Positions 1 through 5,643 are shown, counted from the stretch's first letter. The stretch: DNA of 9,573 bases from Candidatus Pacearchaeota archaeon (GCA_002690445.1 NZER01000397.1:1-9573); one strand, 5' to 3'. Notes: generated by a model from the letters alone, not told the origin. Made by a program: numbers and translations.

Positions 1-231
1 GGTGGGGTTTGGCGTGCCCTTGGCACGCAGTGGTCGGGTGAGCAACGGCGCGGTGAGGTCTGCTCCGGCCTGCAACGGTGAGGTCTGCTGGGCCAAGGCT
101 CGGAGAGGCCGGCTCTGGTACGCCGAGCCACGCTATGGTGCGGTGAGGTGCGGTCTGCTCTGGCGAGGCTCGCTTCGGTGGGGCACGGTAAGCCAAGGCA
201 AGACGGGGAGAGGCGAGGTACGGCAAGGAAA
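1..231 (+). repeat. Phased degenerate pentanucleotide array, block 1
   Basis: This non-coding stretch can be cut into 5-mers from position 1. The second base of each 5-mer is G at 45 of 46 places (2, 7, 12 ... 227; the only exception is C17). The third base is nearly always G or C and the fourth is usually a pyrimidine, giving roughly NGSYN, for example cggtg, aggtc, tgctc, tggcg. There is no insertion or deletion of phase over about 230 bases. Units are degenerate, so this is not a simple microsatellite. The array probably continues left of the window. Its last units run into the Shine-Dalgarno of the gene at 247. A long reading frame across it is a side effect of the repeat. Confidence 0.9.
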
Positions 232-246
232 ACAAGGAGGCAAAGG

Positions 247-396
247 ATGGAATCGGAAACAGAATCAGCCCTAGACGGCAGGGAGATATTGGTCAAGGTT
301 GGCCCAGGCCACGGCGATGATCGGGTGAAAGATTTACAGAGATTGATTGCCAAGGCTTGGGCAGAAGAAGAAGCAAAACATTATCCCCAAGGCTAA
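247..396 (+). CDS. Small hypothetical protein between repeat arrays (49 aa)
   Basis: This is a 49-residue protein that I do not recognise. The ATG at 247 is preceded by AAGGAGG at 234-240 with a six-base gap, an excellent ribosome binding site, so I take it over any longer frame reaching back into the repeat. The sequence has an acidic N-terminus (MESETESALDGRE), a short hydrophobic stretch (ILVKVG), and a probable amphipathic helix over the second half (VKDLQRLIAKAWAEEEAK). No cysteine pair, signal peptide or membrane segment is visible. It lies alone between two pentanucleotide arrays, unlike the overlapping genes downstream. The 5-base register is absent inside it and resumes at its stop codon. 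It could be a DNA-binding or regulatory mini-protein, but nothing shows this directly. Confidence 0.6.
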   Translation: MESETESALDGREILVKVGPGHGDDRVKDLQRLIAKAWAEEEAKHYPQG

Positions 397-640
397 GCAC
401 GACGAGCCGCGCTTTGGCGTGGAGAGGGCAGGCCATGGCAGGCTGAGTTCTGCTGGGGTTAGGTAAGTCGGGGTCCGGCGAGGCAAGGTCTTGTCCCGGC
501 GAGCAGAGCCGTGGCATGGCGGGTTCGGGCAGGGCAAGCCAAGGTACGACAAGGAAGGCTCCGGCAAGGTAGGGACTGGTCTGCTTTGCCAAGCTATGGA
601 GCGGTAGTCCGAGGTAAGGATTGGTAAGGAAAGGAGAGGC
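397..640 (+). repeat. Phased degenerate pentanucleotide array, block 2 (with one phase slip)
   Basis: This is the same kind of array as block 1. From 417 to 487, G occurs at every fifth base (15 of 15) in the same register as block 1 (position 2 modulo 5). Between 487 and 493 the register moves by one base. From 493 to 638, G occurs at 29 of 30 places (the exception is T608). The first units after the gene (397-415) are irregular. The last units (aagga, aagga, gaggc) supply the ribosome binding site for the ATG at 641, so the array touches the gene directly. No convincing reading frame with a ribosome site lies inside. Confidence 0.9.
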
Positions 641-847
641 ATGGATTACAAAAAGCTGGCGGAAGAACAGATGGTTGCCGACCTACTGCGTCGGATGGGT
701 GAGCCTTTTGATTACCCATGTGGGAAGCCTTATACGGTTGAAATCACCATCGAGGGCATAGCGCCGATGATGATGAACCGGTTTGGACAGTTCCCTGTAC
801 TTCGGTGCAATCGTGTAGAGATTATGGAGGAAAGATTGAAAGCATAA
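641..847 (+). CDS. Truncated paralogue of the 964-1602 protein (N-terminal fragment, 68 aa)
   Basis: The ATG at 641 has AAGGAG (630-635) just upstream. Residues PYTVEITIEGIAPMMMNRF align with PYMVEVTIQGNAPLLCHRW of the downstream protein (identical frame PY-VE-TI-G-AP----R). Here this first strand sits after a 30-residue helical leader. The reading frame then ends after about 20 more residues (QFPVLRCNRVEIMEERLKA), without the rest of the domain seen in the downstream protein. The stop is followed within four bases by another pentanucleotide array. I read it as the 5' end of a second copy that has lost its remainder, or a gene that has been split. It could still be expressed as a short protein because its start is intact. 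A sequencing frameshift is a less likely alternative, because no second half in another frame continues the family. Confidence 0.6.
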   Translation: MDYKKLAEEQMVADLLRRMGEPFDYPCGKPYTVEITIEGIAPMMMNRFGQFPVLRCNRVEIMEERLKA

Positions 848-850
848 AAG

Positions 851-925
851 AGCCAAGCAAGGCCTTGGCGCGTAATGGCCAGGAGTGGTACGGCCAGCAA
901 CGGTTAGCTGTGCCCCGGTATGGAA
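851..925 (+). repeat. Phased degenerate pentanucleotide array, block 3
   Basis: Fifteen consecutive 5-mers (agcca, agcaa, ggcct, tggcg ... tggaa) all have G at the second base (852-922). This is the same register modulo 5 as block 1 and the first half of block 2. The block begins four bases after the stop at 845-847 and ends before the likely start at 964. A reading frame runs through it in phase with the next gene (open from GTG 805). Because the sequence is repeat-like, I do not treat it as coding. Confidence 0.85.
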
Positions 926-963
926 TCAAAACACAAATTTATGTTGAGGTAACAGACCATCAG

Positions 964-1602
964 ATGGTTACGAAAAACGGCGGCGAACTAACGGCAATCT
1001 TTCCAGTAGGAAACGGAGCAGAATCAGACATCGAGAACATTCACCCTTACATGGTTGAGGTTACTATCCAGGGTAACGCACCCCTGCTTTGCCACCGCTG
1101 GGACAGCGATGCGGTGGACGAGAAGGCCAAAGCGGCCAAGGGGAGCAAGACCAAGAAGTCGGACAACGTAGAGTCCTACGTCTACCGGACTGAGGATGGC
1201 GATATCGGCATCCCCGGTTCCTACATCTGTGGTGCAATCGCCACAGCGGCCAAATCACAACAAGACCCACGCTCTCCCCGGAAGTCAGCCCTTGACCTGC
1301 TCAAGGCTGGCGTAATATCCCTGACCGAATGTGCCTCTCTGGGCACCAAGGAATGGGACTACCTAGACCGCCGGCGAGTACGGGTCCAACAGGCCGCAAT
1401 CACACGGGAACGGCCTGCTTTCCGCCCTGGTTGGAAGCTGACCTACCACTTACAGGTTCTGCTTCCGGAGTACATCAGTCCGACCTTCCTGCACCAGCTA
1501 GTCGTTGATGCTGGACGGTTCGTTGGAATCGCAGACCATCGCCCGACGATGGGGCGCTTTCAGGTGACCCACTTTGAAGTCCTCAAAGAAGACGAGGAGT
1601 AG
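964..1602 (+). CDS. Conserved phage-type protein with RAMP-like features (212 aa)
   Basis: This 212-residue protein has a first strand VEVTIQGNAPLLCHRW (31-46), a charged Lys-rich segment (53-66), GIPGSYICGAIATAA (82-96), a middle region with DRRRVRVQQAAITRERP (135-151), and an end with VGIADHRPTMGRFQVTHFEV (187-206). This architecture is familiar to me from uncharacterised phage proteins beginning with a TI-G-APLL-HR strand. The IPGS-GA turn also recalls RAMP/Cas7-type RNA-binding folds, but that is only inference. The frame is open back to GTG 805. I chose ATG 964 because the upstream part is pentanucleotide repeat and has no convincing ribosome site. Before 964 there is only GAGGT at 946-950, with a long 13-base gap, so the start is uncertain. 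A fragmentary paralogue lies upstream. Confidence 0.75.
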   Translation: MVTKNGGELTAIFPVGNGAESDIENIHPYMVEVTIQGNAPLLCHRWDSDAVDEKAKAAKGSKTKKSDNVESYVYRTEDGDIGIPGSYICGAIATAAKSQQDPRSPRKSALDLLKAGVISLTECASLGTKEWDYLDRRRVRVQQAAITRERPAFRPGWKLTYHLQVLLPEYISPTFLHQLVVDAGRFVGIADHRPTMGRFQVTHFEVLKEDEE

Positions 1603-1610
1603 GTTTCTCA

Positions 1611-1640
1611 CAGGGTGGCTACCATACGGTGGCCACCCTG
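1611..1640 (+). terminator. Strong hairpin after the 964-1602 gene, no U-tract
   Basis: Bases 1611-1623 pair with 1628-1640 across an ATAC loop. This gives 13 pairs, of which one is a T-G wobble. The stem starts eight bases after the stop codon at 1602. The sequence after it (TCTACGCA) is not T-rich, so a classical intrinsic terminator is doubtful. It may protect the 3' end of the upstream transcript, or act together with the repeat that begins at the next base. Confidence 0.55.
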
Positions 1641-1706
1641 TCTACGCATGTATACGCACGTTTGACCGCACGATTGGGCGCAGTCAACCGCAGTCTAGAC
1701 CGCAGT
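1641..1706 (+). repeat. Six tandem 10/12-nt repeats around CGCA (iteron- or operator-like)
   Basis: CGCA occurs at 1645, 1655, 1667, 1679, 1689 and 1701, with spacings of 10, 12, 12, 10 and 12 bases. The whole stretch can be cut without remainder into six units: tctacgcatg, tatacgcacg, tttgaccgcacg, attgggcgcagt, caaccgcagt, ctagaccgcagt. The spacing is close to one DNA turn, so a protein could bind successive sites on one helix face. The array lies between the hairpin at 1611-1640 and the ribosome site TAGGAGG of the gene at 1718. It is therefore placed to control the downstream operon or to serve as a replication-type iteron. Confidence 0.65.
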
Positions 1707-1717
1707 TAGGAGGCCAA

Positions 1718-2188
1718 ATGGCTGACAAAATCGACTTTCTGAAAGATGGAACCCCGTTCGTTATAAACAACGTCCACAACATGGACAACGATATGCTTTT
1801 GCGAATCTGGGAAGACCGATCCGCAAGGATAGATTTAGCTATGAAAGACAAGGGGCATATCGAAATGGAACTCACCCGGCGGATGAACGCCGACAACTCA
1901 ACCCAAATCCCAAACCCATACTTCGAGGTCAAACTCGGAACGCCCAGCTATGACTACAGTCGGCTCAAGGCGCTGGCCGAACTTGTGTCCTCAGACGAGT
2001 ACCGTAGGGGCTATACGCCAGCCCATGAGGAAACCAAAAAGGTTCATGTGCCTGAGAGATTCGATATGCGAGTCGTCAACGCCTGGAACAAGTACGGCTC
2101 AGCCATCCAAGAAGCCATCCAGTACGCTGAGTTACCTCTTAGCCGACGCATTACGATCCACTCACGCGAACTGAAGCAGGAGTCCTAA
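1718..2188 (+). CDS. Hypothetical phage protein, first gene of compact operon (156 aa)
   Basis: ATG 1718 follows TAGGAGG (1706-1712), a strong ribosome binding site. The reading frame extends further left, but there it crosses the hairpin and tandem repeats. The first half (residues 1-58) is rich in charged helical sequence, including IWEDRSARIDLAMKDKGHIE, and then ELTRRMNADN. The second half contains NPYFEVKLGTPSYDYSRL, a YTPAHEE motif followed by VPERFDMRVVNAWNKYG, and a final SRRITIHSREL strand. I have the impression of recurrent, unnamed phage proteins with this YTPAHEE...WDMR-type order, but I know no function. No metal-binding cluster or membrane segment is seen. It ends two bases before the next ATG, which suggests co-translation with 2191-2469. 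Confidence 0.8.
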   Translation: MADKIDFLKDGTPFVINNVHNMDNDMLLRIWEDRSARIDLAMKDKGHIEMELTRRMNADNSTQIPNPYFEVKLGTPSYDYSRLKALAELVSSDEYRRGYTPAHEETKKVHVPERFDMRVVNAWNKYGSAIQEAIQYAELPLSRRITIHSRELKQES

Positions 2189-2190
2189 AG

Positions 2191-2469
2191 ATGGTTAAGA
2201 TAGAGGACACTGCAACCAACTGGCGCATCGAACTGGACTGTGCGCCGGGGCCAACCAGGCCAGGTGACTTACTTCCAGAAGTCCTAGAGGGCTTAGAGGT
2301 CGAAAAGGACCCATACGACACTTTGTATCGCTTCATGGGCAACTGGGTCTGGGAGTTCCAGACCAGCCCGGAGGTCTACCGTAGAATCAAACCAACCGTA
2401 CACGGACGCATGCTGGCCTTACACGCAAAAGGCCGAATCCGGTGGGGGTGTATAACAGAAGATGACTAG
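2191..2469 (+). CDS. Hypothetical protein (92 aa)
   Basis: This is a small acidic protein that I do not recognise by function. GCAGGAG (2174-2180) lies ten bases before ATG 2191, close to the stop of the previous gene. Visible features are RPGDLLPEVLEGLEV near the middle, the aromatic segment GNWVWEFQ (residues 50-57), and a C-terminal VHGRMLALHAKGRIRWG that looks like a helix followed by a strand. The length and order of these elements suit a compact single domain. The gene overlaps the next by eight bases (ATG 2462 against stop 2467-2469), so it is surely part of the operon from 1718. A regulatory or replication-accessory role would fit the position but is not shown. Confidence 0.75.
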   Translation: MVKIEDTATNWRIELDCAPGPTRPGDLLPEVLEGLEVEKDPYDTLYRFMGNWVWEFQTSPEVYRRIKPTVHGRMLALHAKGRIRWGCITEDD

Positions 2470-2740
2470 CAAAAACAACGTCAACACAAGGGCGCACTTT
2501 GACGAGTTTGTCTCCAGTATATTGCGTTCTCCCGACAACATCTTTGTCGGGAGGTTCGCCATTGTAGAGTCACAGGGCCGATACCATCCCGTAGACCGCT
2601 ACTCCTTCACGCCATCAGCTCTGGAGGCTCAGGAGAGCCTACAGCGGGCCATAGACGTTGCTATGGACTACTGCGTGGAATTGGACCGGCGCGGAGAAGG
2701 GATGTACACAACAACCATTCACATGAGCAAAGGAACGTAA
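2462..2740 (+). CDS. Hypothetical protein (92 aa)
   Basis: The start at 2462 overlaps the end of the preceding gene by eight bases, and the stop TAA (2738-2740) shares one base with the next ATG. Its place in a translationally coupled string is therefore firm. The protein has a polar N-terminus, a short strand with FVGRFAIVESQGRYHPV (28-44), and a long helical C-terminal half (SALEAQESLQRAIDVAMDYC). It ends in a polar tail. No known motif was recognised. The coding sequence contains a perfect 10-bp hairpin close to its 5' end (2529-2553), which could slow translation or protect the message. There is no separate strong ribosome site, so expression probably depends on coupling. Confidence 0.75.
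   Translation: MTSKNNVNTRAHFDEFVSSILRSPDNIFVGRFAIVESQGRYHPVDRYSFTPSALEAQESLQRAIDVAMDYCVELDRRGEGMYTTTIHMSKGT
2529..2553 (+). other. Perfect 10-bp hairpin inside a coding region
   Basis: CTCCCGACAA (2529-2538) and TTGTCGGGAG (2544-2553) are exact reverse complements separated by five bases (CATCT). They lie about 67 bases after the start of the gene at 2462. No T-run follows. It may be an RNA structure or a palindromic protein site, or it may be chance. Confidence 0.5.
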
Positions 2741-3054
2741 TGACTAACGCAACGGACAAAGACACGGTCAAATTCTTGAATTACGAGCTACTTTCTCGTT
2801 TGAACGCCAAAGCCGTAAAAGAACGGCGCAATCGCTCTTTGTACATGGAAAAACTGCCTATTGACCCCAAACTGGTATATCCGGTGGTCCAAACCCTACT
2901 TCACAACGACATTGAGATTAGGACGGGCATTTTGATCAACTGTAATGATGATATAGCCTGGTTAGACCTTACATTCAAAGAATTTGCAGACCTGCCATCG
3001 GTTCCCCGCGCAGAACTAGCAGATTGGGACTACGACGATGACAACAACAGCTAA
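2740..3054 (+). CDS. Hypothetical acidic protein (104 aa)
   Basis: ATG 2740 overlaps the preceding stop by one base (TAATG), a typical restart arrangement. The protein begins with a polar helix rich in Lys and Arg (KAVKERRNRSLYMEKL). It continues with a probable alpha/beta core containing LVYPVVQTLLHNDIEIRTGILINC (residues 46-69) and WLDLTFKEF. It ends in a very acidic tail (DWDYDDDNNS), which is common in DNA-mimic or protein-binding tails, though no function follows from that alone. No cysteine cluster is present. Its 3' end overlaps the start of the small zinc protein at 3038 by 17 bases. I do not recognise the family. Confidence 0.75.
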   Translation: MTNATDKDTVKFLNYELLSRLNAKAVKERRNRSLYMEKLPIDPKLVYPVVQTLLHNDIEIRTGILINCNDDIAWLDLTFKEFADLPSVPRAELADWDYDDDNNS

Positions 3055-3202
3055 ATGCACTCACCACTGGATAATCGAGACCCCCCATGGGCCGATCAGC
3101 AAAGGCCGTTGCAAGAAATGCAAAACCACCAGAGATTTTGAGAACAGCATCCATGTTCGTGTAAATCAAATAAGCCTGGCCAAGGAGACTGTTGATGCGT
3201 AA
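3038..3202 (+). CDS. Mini zinc-binding protein, CxxH...CxxC (54 aa)
   Basis: This is a short gene wholly inside the operon. ATG 3038 lies within the end of the preceding gene and the stop is at 3200-3202. The 54-residue product contains C7-T-H-H10-W, then PHGPISKGRCKKCKTTRDF with C25-x-x-C28. One zinc ion could be held by C7, H9 or H10, C25 and C28. I have seen a very similar plan (HHW-IE-P-GP-S-G-C--C----F-NS) repeatedly as an unnamed small protein beside HTH genes in phage-like contigs, which supports it being real. It overlaps the HTH gene at 3195 by eight bases. A role as a small DNA- or protein-binding adaptor is likely but not proven. There is no strong ribosome site of its own. Confidence 0.8.
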   Translation: MTTTAKCTHHWIIETPHGPISKGRCKKCKTTRDFENSIHVRVNQISLAKETVDA

Positions 3203-3422
3203 AACATCGATGATGAAAAGGGTGGAGGAGGCCTTCGACGAGAAGCTAGAGACACTTCTTCCTCGACTCATCAACTCTGACGGCATGAGTGAAACCGCCG
3301 ACCAGATCGGAACGTCAAAAAGCAGTCTCGGATACTGGTGTTTGAAGCTAGGTATCGAGGTTAGACGTGTTGCTTTGGCGCCGGGGGAAACAGTCCAAAT
3401 CCGAAAGATTGCCCGCCGTTGA
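3195..3422 (+). CDS. Small helix-turn-helix protein (75 aa)
   Basis: ATG 3195 is served by AAGGAG (3182-3187). A TTG one codon earlier is possible but less likely. The 75-residue product starts with a basic helical segment (MMKRVEEAFDEKLETLLPRL). It has a clear helix-turn-helix in residues 31-53: MSETADQIGTSKSSLGYWCLKLG, with the typical A-x-x-x-G turn spacing and a recognition helix around SKSSLGYWCL. Its end (VRRVALAPGETVQIRKI) resembles a short wing-like tail. The protein therefore probably binds DNA, perhaps as a phage transcription regulator. It closes the operon starting at 1718, and the promoter at 3409-3437 for the primase overlaps its 3' end, so autoregulation or control of the next unit is plausible. 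Confidence 0.8.
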   Translation: MRKTSMMKRVEEAFDEKLETLLPRLINSDGMSETADQIGTSKSSLGYWCLKLGIEVRRVALAPGETVQIRKIARR

Positions 3423-3437
3423 CAGTGCCCTTATAAT
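3409..3437 (+). promoter_or_regulatory. Sigma-70-like promoter upstream of the primase-like gene
   Basis: The -10 box is a perfect TATAAT at 3432-3437. A -35 box TTGCCC (3409-3414, four of six consensus bases) lies 17 bases upstream. A perfect TTGACA at 3419-3424 is too close to be its partner. Transcription would start near 3444 and give a leader of about 125 bases that contains the hairpin at 3479-3513. Confidence 0.6.
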
Positions 3438-3478
3438 GGCCCAATGTCCTCGGCAACAAGGATGGGTATTAGGTAACA

Positions 3479-3513
3479 AGAGACCCCCCGCTCACAACAA
3501 ACGAGGGGTCTCT
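3479..3513 (+). terminator. Leader hairpin before the primase-like gene (attenuator candidate)
   Basis: AGAGACCCC (3479-3487) pairs exactly with GGGGTCTCT (3505-3513) around a 17-base loop. The sequence after it (ACACCACACC) has no T-run, so it may not terminate by itself. It could terminate the upstream operon with help, stabilise its 3' end, or control the leader of the gene at 3570. Confidence 0.5.
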
Positions 3514-3569
3514 ACACCACACCCTCCGGAACGCCGACCTGCAATAATCTACGTTTGGAGGCAACACGC

Positions 3570-5546
3570 ATGCTACCACCCATGGGTACGCAACGTCAAA
3601 CTGCATACAACATCTTGGATGTTATCGAGGAACTTGCCCCTAGAGAACACAAAGAGACCAGCAATCCCCGCTCTCGCTATCTCATGCAATGCCCATTGCC
3701 CACGCATGACGATAGGCTTCGCCACGACCGTTCTGGCTCCTTCAGCATCAACGCTGAAGCGAGCCTTTTTTTGTGCTTTGGCTGCGGGGCCAAAGGCAAC
3801 GCTTTCCAGCTCCGCCAGGTTCTTGGCGGGGAAGGAAATTTTTTAACAGCCCTTAACCGGGGTCACCGAACTGCGTCTACCGCGCAGAGGTCTGTCACTC
3901 CCAAACCCACTCGACCCAGGCCCACAAGGCCATCCCTGCAAGGCGTTAGCATCGCTCAACTGGCAGAAGCCAAAGGGCTAGACCCTGATTATCTCTACGA
4001 GGAACTCGCCTGGCGAGACACGCCTTACTTTGGCACGCCGGCCGTTTCTATACCCTACCCAGACCAAAACAACGAGAACGTCCAGACCCGTTACCGGGTT
4101 GGCCTCGACAAGGGTGACCGCTTTAGGTGGGAGAAAGGCGCAACTCCCCGACTTTATGGCCTCTGGAATCTCCCGCAGATCAAAGAGCGCAATTTCGTGA
4201 TTCTAGTGGAGGGAGAGACCGACTTTGCAACCCTCGACTTTCACGGCTTTCCAGTCCTGGCTGGACCGGGAGCGCAGAACTTCAAAGCCGAGTGGGTACA
4301 GCACTTCCAGGGCATCAACCGAGTTTACGCATGGTGCGAACCCGATGAAGGCGGTGCCTTATTCATTCGCCGACTATCCGAGTCGATACCCAATCTTCTC
4401 GTTATCACCCCTCCGGAGGGCATCAAAGACGCCAATGAATTAGCTTCCCAAGCCGGTGGTGGTTTCAGCGACATGGTGGACGAGCTAATCGAGGAGGCCA
4501 CTCCGCCTCCGGCGCCCTTTCGTGAACATGAAATCCGAACTTCTTTCATAACAACTCCAGAGATGATAGGGAACAACTTCGGATTTGTGTTAGATAATTT
4601 CCTTGGTCGCCAGAAGAATACTTTGGTTGAGGCTTTGCGCCAAGGTCATGTGATGGGCCGAGATACCAGCCAAGCCGACCGCATAGCGCGGTGCTTTGAT
4701 AACTACATCTTCAAGAAGTGCCTTAACACAGGTGACGTTATGGCCAGCCGTTACAAGTGCGGAGACCCCAACTGTCACTTCTGCGCTTTGTGGCTTCTGA
4801 AAGAGTTTCTGGACAGCAAAGACAGTATCTTGCGGGCCAACATGGGTAACCCCAGCATCTACAGAATTTACCTGTTCTCTCAGCGTCTGCACGATGATTT
4901 TACCGCTAAGGCCAATGACTTCGCGGCCATCTACAAGCAGATTCGCCAGATGCTCACCAGGCTCACTGACACTTACGGTAGCAGGTACAGGATAGCTAAA
5001 GATCACCTCTATGGTATCCGGACTCGGATAGTCGGTGACGTGGCCCACTTTGAAGTCATTTTGATGGCTGAACATCAGCCCCAGGTTGATGCTGTCAACT
5101 TGCTGGAAACGCACTTCCGCCGCCAGACGGGAGTGGACTCTGAAATCACAGAGGTGCGGTGCCACGGTCTTCAGCATGCCAAGGAAACTTTTACGGCTTT
5201 TATGGCAGTCCGTGCTGATTGGGATTCGGCGTCTAACTACCTTTGCTGGAGAAGTGGAACCAAGGGCGGAAAGATGGTCCAAGGCAAAGGGGTTTTTTAC
5301 CGTGTCAGCGGTGGCTCAAAGGGGAGAAAGAGGACGTATGAAGAGCTACAGCGGAGAGCCGGTACTGAGTGCCGGATATGCGGTAACTGCACACCTGTTG
5401 ACCTCTACGGTATCCATCCGGTGATCACTACCCGAGTGCGAGAAGTGACTAGCCCTTACACAGGTAGCATCTACTTTGAACCAGTGGATTACGTTGCCGA
5501 ACTGTATAATGAGGAACCAGTCGCTGGCGCTGTCCGGCGGCGATAG
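3570..5546 (+). CDS. CHC2-Toprim primase-like protein with Rep-like C-terminal half (658 aa)
   Basis: ATG 3570 follows GGAGG (3557-3561); a TTG at 3555 overlaps that site and is rejected. Residues 41-72 form a CHC2-type zinc finger (C41, H46, C69, C72, with CFGCGAKGNAF). A Pro/Arg linker follows at about 100-125. A Toprim domain comes next: ILVEGETDF with E214-E216-D218, then EPDEGG (257-262) in place of the usual DxD, and DANEL (287-291). This suggests synthesis of primers on DNA. The remaining half is unlike DnaG or a helicase. It has a second cysteine cluster (C397, C402, C405, in CHFCALW), a beta-rich region around GDVAHFEVILMA (H493), and a third cluster C601-C604-C607. The order is reminiscent of rolling-circle Rep proteins, in which HxH would be expected where HFE stands. 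I am confident of the first half and much less of the second. Confidence 0.8.
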   Translation: MLPPMGTQRQTAYNILDVIEELAPREHKETSNPRSRYLMQCPLPTHDDRLRHDRSGSFSINAEASLFLCFGCGAKGNAFQLRQVLGGEGNFLTALNRGHRTASTAQRSVTPKPTRPRPTRPSLQGVSIAQLAEAKGLDPDYLYEELAWRDTPYFGTPAVSIPYPDQNNENVQTRYRVGLDKGDRFRWEKGATPRLYGLWNLPQIKERNFVILVEGETDFATLDFHGFPVLAGPGAQNFKAEWVQHFQGINRVYAWCEPDEGGALFIRRLSESIPNLLVITPPEGIKDANELASQAGGGFSDMVDELIEEATPPPAPFREHEIRTSFITTPEMIGNNFGFVLDNFLGRQKNTLVEALRQGHVMGRDTSQADRIARCFDNYIFKKCLNTGDVMASRYKCGDPNCHFCALWLLKEFLDSKDSILRANMGNPSIYRIYLFSQRLHDDFTAKANDFAAIYKQIRQMLTRLTDTYGSRYRIAKDHLYGIRTRIVGDVAHFEVILMAEHQPQVDAVNLLETHFRRQTGVDSEITEVRCHGLQHAKETFTAFMAVRADWDSASNYLCWRSGTKGGKMVQGKGVFYRVSGGSKGRKRTYEELQRRAGTECRICGNCTPVDLYGIHPVITTRVREVTSPYTGSIYFEPVDYVAELYNEEPVAGAVRRR

Positions 5547-5613
5547 CGGCGGTTCGCTCACCCATCCGTGCTTCGTTGTTCTCGTGTTCAATAAGCGCTC
5601 TGGTTCGCCATCG

Positions 5614-5643
5614 AGTGACGAAAGTACGGGATGCTTCGTCACT
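5614..5643 (+). terminator. Hairpin downstream of the primase-like gene
   Basis: AGTGACGAA (5614-5622) pairs perfectly with TTCGTCACT (5635-5643) around a 12-base loop. It lies in the 129-base gap between the primase-like gene and the small membrane protein gene. The following bases AAAGGATTAG are not T-rich, so termination is uncertain and RNA stabilisation is equally possible. I see no convincing gene in the rest of the gap (5547-5675). Confidence 0.4.

Noticed and set aside
2..274. A 90-codon + strand frame across block 1
   Set aside because: It is read from the G-rich pentanucleotide array, has no convincing ribosome site, and its composition (Gly, Arg, Trp repeats) follows the repeat.
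1..925. CRISPR array
   Set aside because: No repeat of constant sequence separated by spacers; the period is five bases with free variation.
805..963. Upstream extension of the 212-aa protein to GTG 805
   Set aside because: It overlaps the previous gene and runs through repeat block 3; no ribosome site before 805. Kept only as an uncertainty in the start.
3419..3437. TTGACA and TATAAT as one promoter
   Set aside because: Both are perfect boxes but only seven bases apart; the -35 at 3409-3414 with 17 bases is the workable partner.
3367..3846. A 159-codon + strand frame between the HTH and primase genes
   Set aside because: It spans promoter, hairpin and primase start in another frame and has no known motif.
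4590..5282. A 230-codon - strand frame inside the primase-like gene
   Set aside because: Antisense to a well-supported coding region, no recognisable domain, no ribosome site pattern; a codon-bias shadow.
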